Position numbers and translations under genes: made by a program. Of a DNA stretch of 64,000 nucleotides, positions 8,102 to 18,022 are shown one piece after another. Source of the DNA: Lachnospiraceae bacterium (GTDB taxonomy: Bacteria > Bacillota > Clostridia > Lachnospirales > Lachnospiraceae); contig JAKSRS010000002.1 of assembly GCA_024403515.1 (NCBI GenBank), forward strand, positions 133,123 through 197,122, read 5' to 3'. The first letter of the stretch is position 1. The number at the start of each line of letters is the position of its first letter. The notes below the pieces were generated by a model that worked only from the letters and a program-made list of their open reading frames with translations, was not told where the DNA came from and searched no databases.

Positions 8102-8788
8102 ATGGCTTCTTTTCAGGAGAAATTTATACAATGCTTTGTTACTGAAGATAGATATTTATTCTTCATAAAGGGTCTATCAAATACCTTAATTATCACTATA
8201 ATGGCGGCAATATTTGGTATTTTAATAGGCTTTCTTGTAGCTATTGTAAAGACAACACACGACAGAACCGGGAAACTAAAAATACTAAATGCGGTTTGCA
8301 ATGTATACCTTACAGTAATACGTGGTACACCTACAACAGTACAGCTGCTTATCATGTACTACATTATTATGTCAGGAAGTACAAATAAGATTCTTATAGC
8401 AATAATGACCTTTGCGATTAATTCGGGCGCTTACGTTGCCGAAATAGTCCGCTCAGGTATTATGTCTATAGATAACGGACAGTTTGAAGCAGGGAGAAGT
8501 CTTGGATTTAACTATGTTCAGACAATGTGGTTCATAATTGTGCCACAGGCTTTCAAGAACGTTCTTCCGGCACTTGTAAACGAATTTATTACACTACTTA
8601 AGGAAACATCAATTTCCGGATATATAGCATTAAACGACCTTACAAGAGGCGGAGATATTGTAAGAAGTATTACATATGAAACCTTCTTCCCTCTCTTTAC
8701 GGTTGCTTTAATCTATCTGATTATCGTAATGGTACTTACTCACTTTGTTGGTAAACTCGAAAGGAGGTTGAGAGCCGGTGATCGCTAA
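8102..8788 (+). CDS. Polar amino-acid ABC transporter permease
   Basis: A 228-residue membrane protein of the His/Glu/Gln/Arg permease family. It has about five helices and the family loop [43 protein letters not shown], whose EAA-type motif docks on the ATPase. The ATG follows GGGAGA. The last 11 bases overlap the ATPase gene, so translation is coupled. It works with the binding protein at 7197. Confidence 0.92.
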   Translation: MASFQEKFIQCFVTEDRYLFFIKGLSNTLIITIMAAIFGILIGFLVAIVKTTHDRTGKLKILNAVCNVYLTVIRGTPTTVQLLIMYYIIMSGSTNKILIAIMTFAINSGAYVAEIVRSGIMSIDNGQFEAGRSLGFNYVQTMWFIIVPQAFKNVLPALVNEFITLLKETSISGYIALNDLTRGGDIVRSITYETFFPLFTVALIYLIIVMVLTHFVGKLERRLRAGDR

Positions 8789-9521
8789 AGGAGAAACATT
8801 ATTTAAAATCAACGATCTTAAGAAGTCTTTTGGTGATGTGGATGTTCTTAAAGGCATATCTACCGAAATCAAGTCCGGAGAGGTTCTTGTTATTATCGGA
8901 CCTTCAGGTTCCGGTAAGTCAACTTTTTTAAGATGCTTAAACTTACTTGAAGAACCAACAGACGGAGAAATATTCTTTGAAGGAAATAAGATAAATGATA
9001 AAGGCTGCGATGTTAACCTTTTAAGACAGAAGATGGGGATGGTATTTCAGCAGTTTAATCTTTTTCCGCACATGACAGTTAAGAAAAATATTGAACTTGC
9101 ACCTTTGAAGTTATTAAAGATTTCGCAGGATGAGGCTGAAAAGTCAGCACAGTCACTTCTTGAAAGAGTAGGTCTTCCTGATAAGGCGACTTCGTACCCG
9201 GCTCAACTTTCCGGTGGTCAGAAGCAAAGAATTGCTATAGCAAGAAGTCTTGCAATGAATCCGGATGTAATGCTTTTTGATGAACCAACATCGGCTCTTG
9301 ATCCTGAAATGGTCGGAGAAGTTTTGGAACTTATGAAAGAACTTGCCCGTTCAGGAATGACAATGGTTGTTGTTACTCACGAAATGGGATTTGCCAGAGA
9401 AGTGGCAACAAGAATTGCATTTATTGATGAAGGCCGAATAATGGTGGATAAGCCGGCAAAAGAGTTTTTCGAAAACCCTGATAATCCAAGGCTTAAAGAG
9501 TTTTTGTCCAAGGTATTGTAA
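8778..9521 (+). CDS. Polar amino-acid ABC transporter ATP-binding protein
   Basis: A 247-residue GlnQ/HisP-type ATPase: Walker [11 protein letters not shown]-loop [12 protein letters not shown], signature LSGGQKQR, Walker [17 protein letters not shown] and switch histidine VTHEMGFA. It starts with GTG at 8778 inside the permease gene, with AAGGAGG 10 bases upstream. All motifs are intact. Confidence 0.95.
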   Translation: MIAKGETLFKINDLKKSFGDVDVLKGISTEIKSGEVLVIIGPSGSGKSTFLRCLNLLEEPTDGEIFFEGNKINDKGCDVNLLRQKMGMVFQQFNLFPHMTVKKNIELAPLKLLKISQDEAEKSAQSLLERVGLPDKATSYPAQLSGGQKQRIAIARSLAMNPDVMLFDEPTSALDPEMVGEVLELMKELARSGMTMVVVTHEMGFAREVATRIAFIDEGRIMVDKPAKEFFENPDNPRLKEFLSKVL

Positions 9522-9559
9522 GATTTCAATCGGTTTCGTAAAAATGTATATACAAGTAA

Positions 9560-9588
9560 AAGTCTATGCAGTTGCATAGACTTTTTTT
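9560..9588 (+). terminator. Terminator of the amino-acid transporter operon
   Basis: Stem AAGTCTATGCA with its perfect complement TGCATAGACTT separated by two bases, then a run of T. It starts 38 bases after the ATPase stop. Confidence 0.9.
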
Positions 9589-9885
9589 ACTTTTTTCCGT
9601 AAAGATGGCAAATTTTAGTAAAAAAAGTGCTTAACAAGTTTCGGGGTCCGAAAGTTTCGTAAACGTTTAAGGGCTTAAGTTGGTAAAACCATAGGTAAAA
9701 TCAGGGTTTTATCTGTAAATGTGTACAAAAAGGGTACTAGTAAAACTAGTATGAATAACCAAAAGTGTAAAAAGTGTACAACAAAAAATCAAAAAACTAT
9801 TGCGTTAGTATAAAAAATGTTATATTCTTTACTTGCGAAAACGATTAAGTACATTTTTCGACGAGAAAACATTGGAGGATGCTTT
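9589..9885 (+). promoter_or_regulatory. Gene-free leader of the sugar transporter, candidate operator and promoter
   Basis: No gene is supported here. A perfect 10-base palindrome TAAACGTTTA lies at 9660-9669, the core of LacI/GalR-family operators. A weak promoter TTGCGT (9800-9805) with TATATT (9821-9826; 15-base spacer) is followed at once by TTGCGAAAACGATTAA (9833-9848), a partial cre-like site where a LacI-type or CcpA protein could block transcription. The remaining A-rich sequence shows nothing I recognise. Confidence 0.4.
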
Positions 9886-10791
9886 ATGAAGGATTTCCTT
9901 AGAAATACCTGGAAACACAGAGCACACGTAGTAATGGCTCTCCCAGTCTTTTTAGTTCTACTTTTTATCATGTATGTACCTATGACGGGTCTTGTTCTTG
10001 CTTTTAAGAAATATGATTTTAACCTTGGTATGTACAAGAGCCCATTCTGTGGATTGGATAACTTCAAGTTTATCATCGCTTCCAAAGATATATTCCAGAG
10101 AATGACCAAGAACACAATTTTGTACTACTTGGTATTCACAGCAATTGGAACATTCTTAAATGTCGTACTTGCGATTGCAATCGACCAGTTCTTCTTTAAG
10201 AGACTTTCCAAGACAATGCAGACAATTATGATTCTTCCCGTATTCATTTCTTATGCGGCAGTTCAGTTCATTGTATTTGCATTCATCAGTTCCGATACAG
10301 GTATCATTAACCACGTTTTAGGAACACGAATCAGATTTTACTCTGATGCTAAGCTTTGGCCTTACATCTTAACAACAGTTAAGATTTGGAAAGATACAGG
10401 TTACGGTTCGGTTCTTTATATGTCAGTACTTGCCGGTATTGACTCAGAACTTTACGAAGCAGCTGATATCGACGGCGCTAACAAGTGGAAGAAGATTAAG
10501 CACATTACAATCCCTTCACTTATCCCTATGGTAACAGTTATGTTACTTCTTTCAGTAGGTAACGTAATGAGATCTGACACAGGTCTTTTCTATCAGGTAA
10601 CAAGAAATAACGGTAGCCTTTACTCAACAACACAGGTTATCGACTCATACGTACTTAACTCTATTTTGAGTAATGCGAACTTCGGTTACACGGCTGCGGC
10701 TTCTTTCTTCCAGTCGGTTATCGGTTTGGCACTAATGTTATTTGCTAACTGGGCGGTTCGAAAGATTGAACCCGATAATGCATTGTTCTAA
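9886..10791 (+). CDS. Sugar ABC transporter permease, LplB type
   Basis: A 301-residue CUT1 permease. The start is ATG 9886, because GGAGG lies 7 bases upstream; upstream in-frame codons from 9817 have no ribosome site. Six membrane helices are apparent, and the EAA loop reads ELYEAADIDGANKWKKIKHITIPSL. The N-terminal VPMTGLVLAFKKYDFNLG is typical of the LplB/YteP branch, which imports oligosaccharides from plant cell walls in relatives. The second permease follows by 11 bases. Confidence 0.9.
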   Translation: MKDFLRNTWKHRAHVVMALPVFLVLLFIMYVPMTGLVLAFKKYDFNLGMYKSPFCGLDNFKFIIASKDIFQRMTKNTILYYLVFTAIGTFLNVVLAIAIDQFFFKRLSKTMQTIMILPVFISYAAVQFIVFAFISSDTGIINHVLGTRIRFYSDAKLWPYILTTVKIWKDTGYGSVLYMSVLAGIDSELYEAADIDGANKWKKIKHITIPSLIPMVTVMLLLSVGNVMRSDTGLFYQVTRNNGSLYSTTQVIDSYVLNSILSNANFGYTAAASFFQSVIGLALMLFANWAVRKIEPDNALF

Positions 10792-10802
10792 GGAGGAAAG
10801 TT

Positions 10803-11735
10803 ATGGGTAAGAAAAAAGACAGTGCATTAGACATTGCACCTTCAAAAAGAGAAAAATTCGGCTTCGGCCAGGTTATATTAGGTATTTGCTTACTTGCATA
10901 CACACTCTTTTGTTTACTTCCTGTATGGATCGTGTTTGCAGCAGCATTTACAGATGAAAAAGCTATTACACAGAACGGCTTCGCATTTATCCCTTCAAAG
11001 TTTTCATTAAACGGTGTTAATGCGGTTTTGAAATATGGTAAGCAGCTTGCGGTATCATACGGCGTAACAATCTTCGTTACTGTAGTAGGTACACTCTTCG
11101 GACTTCTTATTATGAGTATGTTCGCTTACTCAATTAGCCGTAAAGATTTCAGATTATCAAGATTTTTATCAATATATTTATTGATTCCCATGCTTTTCAA
11201 TGGTGGTCAGCTTTCAGGTTACATTATCTTTACAGGTTACTACCATTTGAAAGACAGTATTTTACTTTTGATTTTGCCTTTGTGTGTTACAACAATGAAC
11301 GTAATCATTTTAAGAACATACATTGCAAACAGTATTCCAAACGAGCTTATGGAAGCTGCTAAGATCGATGGTGCCGGAGAATACAGAACATTCTTCCAGA
11401 TTACACTTCCTCTTTTGAAGCCTTCACTTGCAGCCGTTGGTTTCATGATGGCTACAGCTTACTGGAATGACTGGCAGAACGCTATGATGTATATCACATC
11501 AAACAAGAAACAGCCTCTTCAGTTATTACTTATCAAGATTCAGAAGAGTATCGAATTCTTGCTTAACAACAATAACGTTCCTTCATCTGCAAGAGCAGCC
11601 ATGGGTGGTACAATCCCTCAGTACTCTTCAACAATGGCAACAGTTATTGTCGTAATCGGACCTATTATGATTGCATATCCCTTCTTCCAGAAGTACTTCA
11701 TTAAAGGTCTTACAGTTGGTTCCGTAAAGGGCTAA
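10803..11735 (+). CDS. Sugar ABC transporter permease, LplC type
   Basis: A 310-residue second CUT1 permease with an N-terminal helix (GICLLAYTLFCLLPVWIVFAAAF), about six helices in total, and the EAA loop ELMEAAKIDGAGEYRTFFQITLPLL. AAGGAGG precedes the ATG. It pairs with the 9886 permease. No ATPase gene is present in this operon; systems of this kind usually share a MsmX/UgpC-type ATPase encoded elsewhere. Confidence 0.92.
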   Translation: MGKKKDSALDIAPSKREKFGFGQVILGICLLAYTLFCLLPVWIVFAAAFTDEKAITQNGFAFIPSKFSLNGVNAVLKYGKQLAVSYGVTIFVTVVGTLFGLLIMSMFAYSISRKDFRLSRFLSIYLLIPMLFNGGQLSGYIIFTGYYHLKDSILLLILPLCVTTMNVIILRTYIANSIPNELMEAAKIDGAGEYRTFFQITLPLLKPSLAAVGFMMATAYWNDWQNAMMYITSNKKQPLQLLLIKIQKSIEFLLNNNNVPSSARAAMGGTIPQYSSTMATVIVVIGPIMIAYPFFQKYFIKGLTVGSVKG

Positions 11736-11760
11736 AAACTTACAACTTAATATTGGTTTC

Positions 11761-11785
11761 AAGCTGTGACATAGTGTTACAGCTT
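11761..11785 (+). promoter_or_regulatory. Intercistronic hairpin between permease and binding protein
   Basis: AAGCTGT at 11761-11767 pairs with ACAGCTT at 11779-11785, without a following T-run. Such hairpins commonly protect the downstream message and could raise the binding protein relative to the permeases. Confidence 0.4.
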
Positions 11786-11819
11786 AGAAATATAAAAAAT
11801 CTTTTAGGAGGAATTTTTT

Positions 11820-13367
11820 ATGAAAAAGTTCAACAAAATTGTTGCGCTCGGTTTAGCAGCAGCTATGACTCTTGGATTAGCAGCTTGTGGCGAGACAACA
11901 CCTGCAGCTAGCACAGAAGCACCTGCAGCTAGCACAGAAGCACCTGCAGCAAATACAGATGCTCCTTCTACTGACGCTCCTGCAGCATCAGCAGACAAGA
12001 CACACATCAACGTTTACAGAGCATTATTCAACTGCGCATCACCTGATGAAGCAGAAGTTAAGGCTGTTGAAGATGCAATCAACGCTTACATCGGCGACAA
12101 GATCAACGTTGAAATCTCTCTTACAGAAGTTGGTTCTGGTGAATACACAGAAAAGGCTAACCTTGCTCTTAACAACAAGGAAATCAACCTTCTTTGGACA
12201 GCTTCATGGGAAAGCACAATTGGTACAAACGACTTAGTACCTCTTAACGCAGTTTACGACATCACAAACCTTCTTCCCGGTACAGACCTTTACGCATCAA
12301 TGGATGCTGGTCAGTGGGAAGCTTCTAAGTATGATGGAAAGAACTTCTTCGTTCCTGTATACAAGGACAACGTAGAAGGTTACGATTTCATGTTCCGTCA
12401 GGATCTTGTAGACAAGTTCGGTTGGGATCTTTCATCTGTTAAGTCACTTGCTGACTTAGCTCCTATGCTCGAAGATGCTAAGAACGATGGTCTTAAGTAT
12501 CCCCTTCTTCTTCAGAAGACAGCTATGTTCTACAGATGGTACATCAATGATTTCGATTTCTTTACAGGCGATGTAAAGGGTAACTTCGTATCAGTTGATC
12601 GTGCTACAAACGAAGTAGTTGATACAATTCTTACACCTCAGTACGCTGAATTCTGTAAGTTAATGGCAGAATACGCTGACAAGGGTTACATTTCAGAAGA
12701 CGAAGTAAACAAAGTTACAACAGATACAACAACTCAGACACAGGATTGGGCTATCTCATGGTGGACAGACCTTCCTAACAACGATGAAGCTGATGGACGT
12801 TACGGCCAGGATGTTACAATGGTACCCGCTACAGACAGATGGGCACACTCAACATCTAACCTTGGTTCATGCTACTGTGTAACAGCTAACTCTACAGAAG
12901 AAGAAGCTAAGGCTTGTATCGCATTCCTTGGTCTCCTCTTCACAGATACAAAGCTTGCTGATATGTACACATACGGTATCGAAGGTACAGATTGGAACTA
13001 CGATGCTAACGGCCTTGTTGCTAAGGTTGAAGGTGCTACATACAACCACTCAATGTGGGAATCTGCATCAGCTACATGTGTAACAGCTGAAAGCACATCT
13101 CCTTACACATCAGATATGTATCTTGCATTCAACGGTGGTGCTAAGGCTTCTTGCGCAGCTGGTTTCCGTTTCAACAGAGAGCCCGTTGCTGATAAGTTCG
13201 CAGCATGCCAGACAGTATTTGATGAATTCGGTTTCGTTCTTGAAACAGGTGGATTCTCAGCTGATCAGGTTGAAGCTAAGATCGCTGAATACCAGGCAGC
13301 ACTTGATGCAGCTGGTTACCAGGACGTTCTTGCTGAGTTCCAGAGCCAGTACAACGCTTGGAAATAA
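11820..13367 (+). CDS. Sugar-binding lipoprotein, LplA type
   Basis: A 515-residue extracellular solute-binding protein (family 1) with lipobox LAAC (Cys23). After the cysteine comes a flexible linker of PAASTEA repeats encoded by a 21-bp tandem repeat (about 11909-11970). The mature protein begins near THINVYRALF. It is rich in aromatic residues suited to stacking on sugars. AGGAGG precedes the ATG. Codon use is strongly biased, as expected of a highly expressed gene. It completes the three-gene importer; the substrate cannot be read from the sequence. Confidence 0.9.
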   Translation: MKKFNKIVALGLAAAMTLGLAACGETTPAASTEAPAASTEAPAANTDAPSTDAPAASADKTHINVYRALFNCASPDEAEVKAVEDAINAYIGDKINVEISLTEVGSGEYTEKANLALNNKEINLLWTASWESTIGTNDLVPLNAVYDITNLLPGTDLYASMDAGQWEASKYDGKNFFVPVYKDNVEGYDFMFRQDLVDKFGWDLSSVKSLADLAPMLEDAKNDGLKYPLLLQKTAMFYRWYINDFDFFTGDVKGNFVSVDRATNEVVDTILTPQYAEFCKLMAEYADKGYISEDEVNKVTTDTTTQTQDWAISWWTDLPNNDEADGRYGQDVTMVPATDRWAHSTSNLGSCYCVTANSTEEEAKACIAFLGLLFTDTKLADMYTYGIEGTDWNYDANGLVAKVEGATYNHSMWESASATCVTAESTSPYTSDMYLAFNGGAKASCAAGFRFNREPVADKFAACQTVFDEFGFVLETGGFSADQVEAKIAEYQAALDAAGYQDVLAEFQSQYNAWK

Positions 13368-13399
13368 GTTTTAGCTTATATCTAAATAGTTGATTTAAG

Positions 13400-13435
13400 A
13401 CCCCGGTCGATTATTCGACCGGGGTTTATTTTTTG
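13400..13435 (+). terminator. Terminator of the sugar transporter operon
   Basis: Eleven-base GC-rich stem ACCCCGGTCGA, loop TTAT, TCGACCGGGGT, then a T-rich tract. Confidence 0.93.
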
Positions 13436-13488
13436 GTTAACCAGCCCCTTGTATACTTTTTGTAATATTCGAATAATATGGAGGAATA

Positions 13489-15141
13489 ATGAAAAAAATC
13501 GGATATAGCAGAATTATATATGGAGCCATTTTTGTTCTTACTCTTTTGATGATTCTACTTGCCTTCTTTATTGAAAGTAGGGAAGATACATTAATAAAAC
13601 TTAATAGAACTTTAAAACCAATACCGGATTTAGTTTTTGACGGAAATCAGGCAGGGGATAAATATAAATGCCCTAAAGCAGATGTCGGAACAGTTCATCA
13701 TCTAGAGGGATCTATTCCAAGCGATGCAACTAACCTTGATTATCTTACATTGAAAACGATGTACTGTGATGTTTCGGTTACGATTGATGGCGAAGAAAGA
13801 TACACTTATCCCAGGATGAAACACCTTGGTTTTACAAAGATAACAGGAAATGTTCGAATTGTTATACCGCTTACTGAAGCGGATGCCGGTAAAAGCCTTG
13901 ATATTATCTTTGTAAGAAGGTTTAGCCAGGCAATAGATCTTGAAAGACCCTGCTATGATTCATATGAGAAGATTAGTAATTATGTAATTGGAAAAGAACA
14001 TTTTAAACTGATTATTATGGTTATTCTTTTTACGGTCTTTGTGCTTGCTCTGATTATCAATACATTTGCTGTAGGAAAAGGATCCGGAATAAATAAGAAA
14101 CTTGTATACTACTATGTTGGCTTTGTGTTTACAGTTGCTGTATGGGTATTTTGCAGTTCAGAACTTCCGCAACTTATAACGGACGCCAACTCATCAATAA
14201 GCGTAATGTCTTTTCTTACGCTTAGTCTGATGTGTCCGATTTTTTGCGGATTTTGCATGGAAATATTTGAAACAAACAGAAAGTACCTTGGCTTCATTCA
14301 GGATGTGGGATGGCTTGTGGCACTTATGAATATTCTTGTGCCGACGTTAAGAATTTCAGACTTTCCCGATATTCTTATCTGCACTCATATTGTGATGGTT
14401 GTGACTATTATATCTGTTTTTGCCATTTCAATTAAAGGCAGTAAGCATGACGCGGAGTCAAGATATCTTGCTTTTTCAATCTGTATAATGGGAATAAGCG
14501 GGGTACTGGGCCTGTATGCATATTACAAGGCACCTTCATCGGGACTTGATGGAATTGTTCTTGGAACAGGCCTTGTTCTTTTGACATTAGCTCTTTTTTG
14601 CCTGATTTTATATAAGCAGATATCCTTCATTGAGGAGAGAAAGTACCTTGAAACATATAAGGTTTTGGCATATACGGATATGCTTACTGAAGTGGGAAAC
14701 AGAAAAGCCTTTGATGAGGCCAAAGAAAGCATTTCGGACAAATTAAGCGAATACCACAAGATTACACTTGCGATATTTGATGTTAATTTCTTAAAAGAAA
14801 TGAATGACATGTATGGCCACAGAAGCGGGGACGAACTTCTTGTTGATACTGCAAACTGCATCAAAGCAGTGTTTGAAAAAGCGGGAACTGCATACAGGCT
14901 TGGAGGAGATGAGTTTGCGGTAATTCTTACTGATTGTGATAAAGATGATTCAAGTATTGTCAATGAATTTGATTCATATATGGAGGAATTTAACCAAAAA
15001 CGGGACAAAAAGCTGTCAGTCGCCATAGGAGTACAATCAGTTGAACTTAATAAAGGCTCTCTTGACTGGGCTAAACTTTTCCAGACAGCCGACGATAAGA
15101 TGTACGCCAACAAAAAGATCAAACATGAAATGAACCAATAA
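13489..15141 (+). CDS. Membrane diguanylate cyclase (GGDEF)
   Basis: A 550-residue protein. One N-terminal helix (IIYGAIFVLTLLMILLAFF) is followed by an extracytoplasmic domain of about 140 residues, then seven or so helices (about 175-385), as in 7TM sensor proteins. The C-terminal domain has TDMLTEVGNRKAF, a DVNFLKEMND metal site and an intact active site RLGGDEFAVIL, so it should make cyclic di-GMP. No PilZ or EAL domain is present. It has GGAGGAATA before the ATG and is followed by a terminator and then the flagellar operon, which suggests a role in the motile-sessile choice. Confidence 0.9.
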   Translation: MKKIGYSRIIYGAIFVLTLLMILLAFFIESREDTLIKLNRTLKPIPDLVFDGNQAGDKYKCPKADVGTVHHLEGSIPSDATNLDYLTLKTMYCDVSVTIDGEERYTYPRMKHLGFTKITGNVRIVIPLTEADAGKSLDIIFVRRFSQAIDLERPCYDSYEKISNYVIGKEHFKLIIMVILFTVFVLALIINTFAVGKGSGINKKLVYYYVGFVFTVAVWVFCSSELPQLITDANSSISVMSFLTLSLMCPIFCGFCMEIFETNRKYLGFIQDVGWLVALMNILVPTLRISDFPDILICTHIVMVVTIISVFAISIKGSKHDAESRYLAFSICIMGISGVLGLYAYYKAPSSGLDGIVLGTGLVLLTLALFCLILYKQISFIEERKYLETYKVLAYTDMLTEVGNRKAFDEAKESISDKLSEYHKITLAIFDVNFLKEMNDMYGHRSGDELLVDTANCIKAVFEKAGTAYRLGGDEFAVILTDCDKDDSSIVNEFDSYMEEFNQKRDKKLSVAIGVQSVELNKGSLDWAKLFQTADDKMYANKKIKHEMNQ

Positions 15142-15150
15142 AAAATGAGC

Positions 15151-15213
15151 AAAACTTCTGCGATTTTGAGAGTAAAAATATATACTTTCGCCAAAATGTG
15201 CAGAAGTTTTTCT
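15151..15213 (+). terminator. Terminator after the GGDEF gene
   Basis: AAAACTTCTGC at 15151-15161 pairs with GCAGAAGTTTT at 15200-15210, with a partial inner stem, then T-rich sequence. Confidence 0.7.
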
Positions 15214-15294
15214 TTTGCTATAATTTTTAAAAGCCAATGTGTCGATACAAATAACGCTAGAGGAAAACTGCATCAAAAATTATGTATATTATTC

Positions 15295-15321
15295 TAAAGG
15301 TTTTGGGGTTTAAGCCGATAA
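15295..15321 (+). promoter_or_regulatory. Sigma-28 promoter of the flgM operon
   Basis: TAAA at 15295-15298, a spacer of exactly 15 bases, then GCCGATAA at 15314-15321. This matches the flagellar sigma-28/sigma-D consensus perfectly and lies 67 bases before flgM. Confidence 0.85.
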
Positions 15322-15388
15322 TATATATAAGTGCAAGTGACTCTATTAACAATTGCACCATGGCATCATTTGCCGGGAAGGAGTATAT

Positions 15389-15664
15389 ATGCGTATTGAA
15401 GCATATACACAGATTCAGCAACTTTATAACACTAACAAAGTTACTAAAGGAAGTAGCGTTGCTAAACAGGGCCGCTTAGATGAAGTTCAGATTTCATCTG
15501 TTGGTCTTAACATTCAGAACGCTAAAGCGGCTGTAAATGCAAGCCCTGACATCAGATATGATGTTGTAGAGCCTTTAAAGAAAGCCGTACAGGATGGTAC
15601 CTATGAAGTTAGCGGCGAAAGCTTCGCTGAAAAATTAATGAAGAAGTATGAAGAAATGAGGTAA
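15389..15664 (+). CDS. flgM: Anti-sigma-28 factor FlgM
   Basis: A 91-residue protein starting MRIEAYTQIQQLY at ATG 15389 behind AAGGAG; the frame is open further upstream but has no ribosome site. The C-terminal half (DIRYDVVEPLKKAVQDGTYEV, SFAEKLMKKYEE) is the conserved sigma-28-binding part. It is the first gene of the late flagellar operon and follows a sigma-28 promoter, so it feeds back on its own transcription. FlgN follows directly. Confidence 0.9.
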   Translation: MRIEAYTQIQQLYNTNKVTKGSSVAKQGRLDEVQISSVGLNIQNAKAAVNASPDIRYDVVEPLKKAVQDGTYEVSGESFAEKLMKKYEEMR

Positions 15665-15669
15665 CTTAA

Positions 15670-16188
15670 GTGGCTAGTCTGGTAGAAAACCTGGTTGAAA
15701 CTTTAGAGGGTGAAAATTCAGAATACCAGATGCTTCTTGAGTTATCTCGAAGCAAAACACAGATTATTGTCAACGCTGATTTGGAAAAGCTACAAAAAGT
15801 CACGGATGACGAGCAGATTATCGTTGACAGGATTAATAATCTGGAAAGACGTCGAATTCAGATAATGAATGACGTTGCTAAGATTCTCAACACGGATGTT
15901 GAAGGACTTAAGCTGGAAACCTTGATTTCGCTGCTTGATAAAGCACCTAAGGATCAGAAAAATCTGTCTTTGGTTCATGACAAACTAAAGGCTACTCTTA
16001 GGGAAATGAAACTATTAAATGAAAGAAATGAGTCTTTGTTAAATAGCGCGATTGAAATGGTTGAGTTTGATTTGAGCCTTATTCAGGCAATGAAGACGGC
16101 GCCGGAAACGGCGAACTATAATAAGGGAGCTTATAACACAGGAAGCGTTCTTATGAGTTCATCCGGCAGCTTTGATGCCAAACAGTAA
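15670..16188 (+). CDS. flgN: Flagellar export chaperone FlgN
   Basis: A 172-residue, mostly helical protein with the FlgN pattern (LVETLEGENSEYQMLLELSRSKTQIIV, then LERRRIQIM). FlgN holds the hook-filament junction proteins FlgK and FlgL for export; both genes follow. It begins with GTG at 15670, six bases after the flgM stop, with GAGG overlapping the end of flgM. Confidence 0.85.
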   Translation: MASLVENLVETLEGENSEYQMLLELSRSKTQIIVNADLEKLQKVTDDEQIIVDRINNLERRRIQIMNDVAKILNTDVEGLKLETLISLLDKAPKDQKNLSLVHDKLKATLREMKLLNERNESLLNSAIEMVEFDLSLIQAMKTAPETANYNKGAYNTGSVLMSSSGSFDAKQ

Positions 16189-16211
16189 CATTACGTAAGA
16201 GGATTTAGATT

Positions 16212-18008
16212 ATGCCATTAATGGGAAGCTTTTATGTTGGAAATTCAGGATTGACCACAAGCCAGAACGCTCTCAATACAACTGCGCATAATCTAGCTAA
16301 CATGGATACCGTAGGGTTTGTACGTCAGCAGGCCCTCCAAAGCGACAAAGTCTATACTAATATCAAACCATCATCAGCCGCGACTACAAGTCAGAAGGTT
16401 GGTCTTGGTGTCAACTATGCTAAAGTTCGACAGGTAAGAGACTATTTCCTGGATCAGTCATATCGTCGTGAATCTGGAAGAAGCGCATTCTATGATACTT
16501 CATACAATGCATTAACTGAAATTGAAGATTTACTTGATGAAATGAATGATGATGCGAGCTTTAATCACGCAATGACACAGTTTTGGTCATCACTTCAGGA
16601 ACTTGCCAAGACACCCGATGATACAACCGTGCAAAGATTGCTTGTACAGAATGCGCATGCTTTCCTAACAAATGCGCAGCAGGTTTATCAGGGTCTTGTC
16701 GACTATCAGAACGAAGTCAATTTCCAAATTTTCAACCAAGTAACAGAAATTAATAAAATCGGTCAGGAAATATACGATTTAAATAATAAAATAAGAGCCA
16801 TCGAAGTAGGCGGAATTGAAACTGCCAACGACATCAGGGATGCGAGAAATGAAGCATTGGATAAACTTTCAAACCTTGTTAGCATTTCCTACAGCGAAGA
16901 TATATATGGTGCTGTAAATGTCATGATTGAAGGTGTCGATTTTGTTGCAGGCGATACGGTATATGGTATGAGTGTTGTAAGAGATTCACAAACAGGTTAC
17001 TACACACCTTACTGGGATTTATATGCAACTTCAGCCACAAGTGAAGATGGTATCAACAAGTTTAGAGATAACGGAATTGTAGTTGATATTACAAATGCCA
17101 GAGTTTTTAACTTAACTGACACGATATCAACAGAAAAGAATACAGATATCGGTAAGTTAAGATCTTTAATGTATATAAGAGGCGATAGAAAGGCTAACTA
17201 TACAGATATTCCTGTAAAGCCTGAAATCCCTGCAGCAAGTGATTATACTGATCCTGCAGATTATGCAGCAGCTGTTAAAAAATACAATGAAGATATGGAA
17301 GCTTACGATAAGAGCGTTACATATTATAACGATACAGTTGCTCAGTCGATATGTATGAACATCGAAGCAGAATTCGATCAGCTTATACATAACGTAGTTA
17401 CAACCGTAAACGGTATTCTTGCAGAAGCAGCAGATACCACAACCGGTTATCTTTGCGAGCAGGACTTAGATGGAAATTACTATCCCATTCAGATGTTTCA
17501 GAAGGTAGCAACTGACGGATATACATATAACAGTGCAACAGGAGAATACGAGTACAACGAAGAAGTAACAACAGATCCTAAGTATACGGATACTCTCTAT
17601 AGCATTCCAAATCTTCAGATCAACCCGGCACTTTTAAGAGAAGCAGGAAAACTTGGTTTTATTCTTGGAGACAAGAACGTAGATTTTGAAACAGCCAAGA
17701 AGCTTGTAGAAGCTTTTGATAAAGATACATATGTTTTAAATCCAAACGTTACAACAAAATGTAGTTTAAATACTTACTATACAAACCTTGTTTCTCAGGT
17801 TGCTAACTCCGGATATGTTTACAAGAGTATTTCGGAAAGCCAGACAGCAACGGTGAATTCGATTGAATCATCAAGAGAACAGGTAATTGGAGTTTCTTCA
17901 GACGAAGAACTTTCAAACATGATCAGATTTCAAAATGCTTATAACGCATCAAGCCGATACATAAACGTAGTCAACGAGATGCTTGAACATTTACTTAATT
18001 CATTATGA
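16212..18008 (+). CDS. flgK: Flagellar hook-associated protein 1 (FlgK), first copy
   Basis: A 598-residue protein. The N-terminus GNSGLTTSQNALNTTAHNLANMDTVGFVRQ is the flagellar rod/hook-type helix, and the C-terminus ends with the FlgK coiled-coil signature (EELSNMIRFQNAYNASSRYINVVNEMLEHLL). It forms the first junction ring between hook and filament. AGAGGA precedes the ATG. A second FlgK-like gene follows after 14 bases. Confidence 0.92.
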   Translation: MPLMGSFYVGNSGLTTSQNALNTTAHNLANMDTVGFVRQQALQSDKVYTNIKPSSAATTSQKVGLGVNYAKVRQVRDYFLDQSYRRESGRSAFYDTSYNALTEIEDLLDEMNDDASFNHAMTQFWSSLQELAKTPDDTTVQRLLVQNAHAFLTNAQQVYQGLVDYQNEVNFQIFNQVTEINKIGQEIYDLNNKIRAIEVGGIETANDIRDARNEALDKLSNLVSISYSEDIYGAVNVMIEGVDFVAGDTVYGMSVVRDSQTGYYTPYWDLYATSATSEDGINKFRDNGIVVDITNARVFNLTDTISTEKNTDIGKLRSLMYIRGDRKANYTDIPVKPEIPAASDYTDPADYAAAVKKYNEDMEAYDKSVTYYNDTVAQSICMNIEAEFDQLIHNVVTTVNGILAEAADTTTGYLCEQDLDGNYYPIQMFQKVATDGYTYNSATGEYEYNEEVTTDPKYTDTLYSIPNLQINPALLREAGKLGFILGDKNVDFETAKKLVEAFDKDTYVLNPNVTTKCSLNTYYTNLVSQVANSGYVYKSISESQTATVNSIESSREQVIGVSSDEELSNMIRFQNAYNASSRYINVVNEMLEHLLNSL

Positions 18009-18022
18009 TAAGGAGGTAGCGA

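Noticed and set aside
11887..12237. A 116-codon frame inside the sugar-binding protein gene
   Set aside because: It is a low-complexity shadow of the 21-bp repeat and biased codons of the real gene.
14523..15194. A 223-codon minus-strand frame inside the GGDEF gene
   Set aside because: It is antisense to a gene with an intact active-site motif, has Ser/Leu-rich composition typical of a shadow and no ribosome site.
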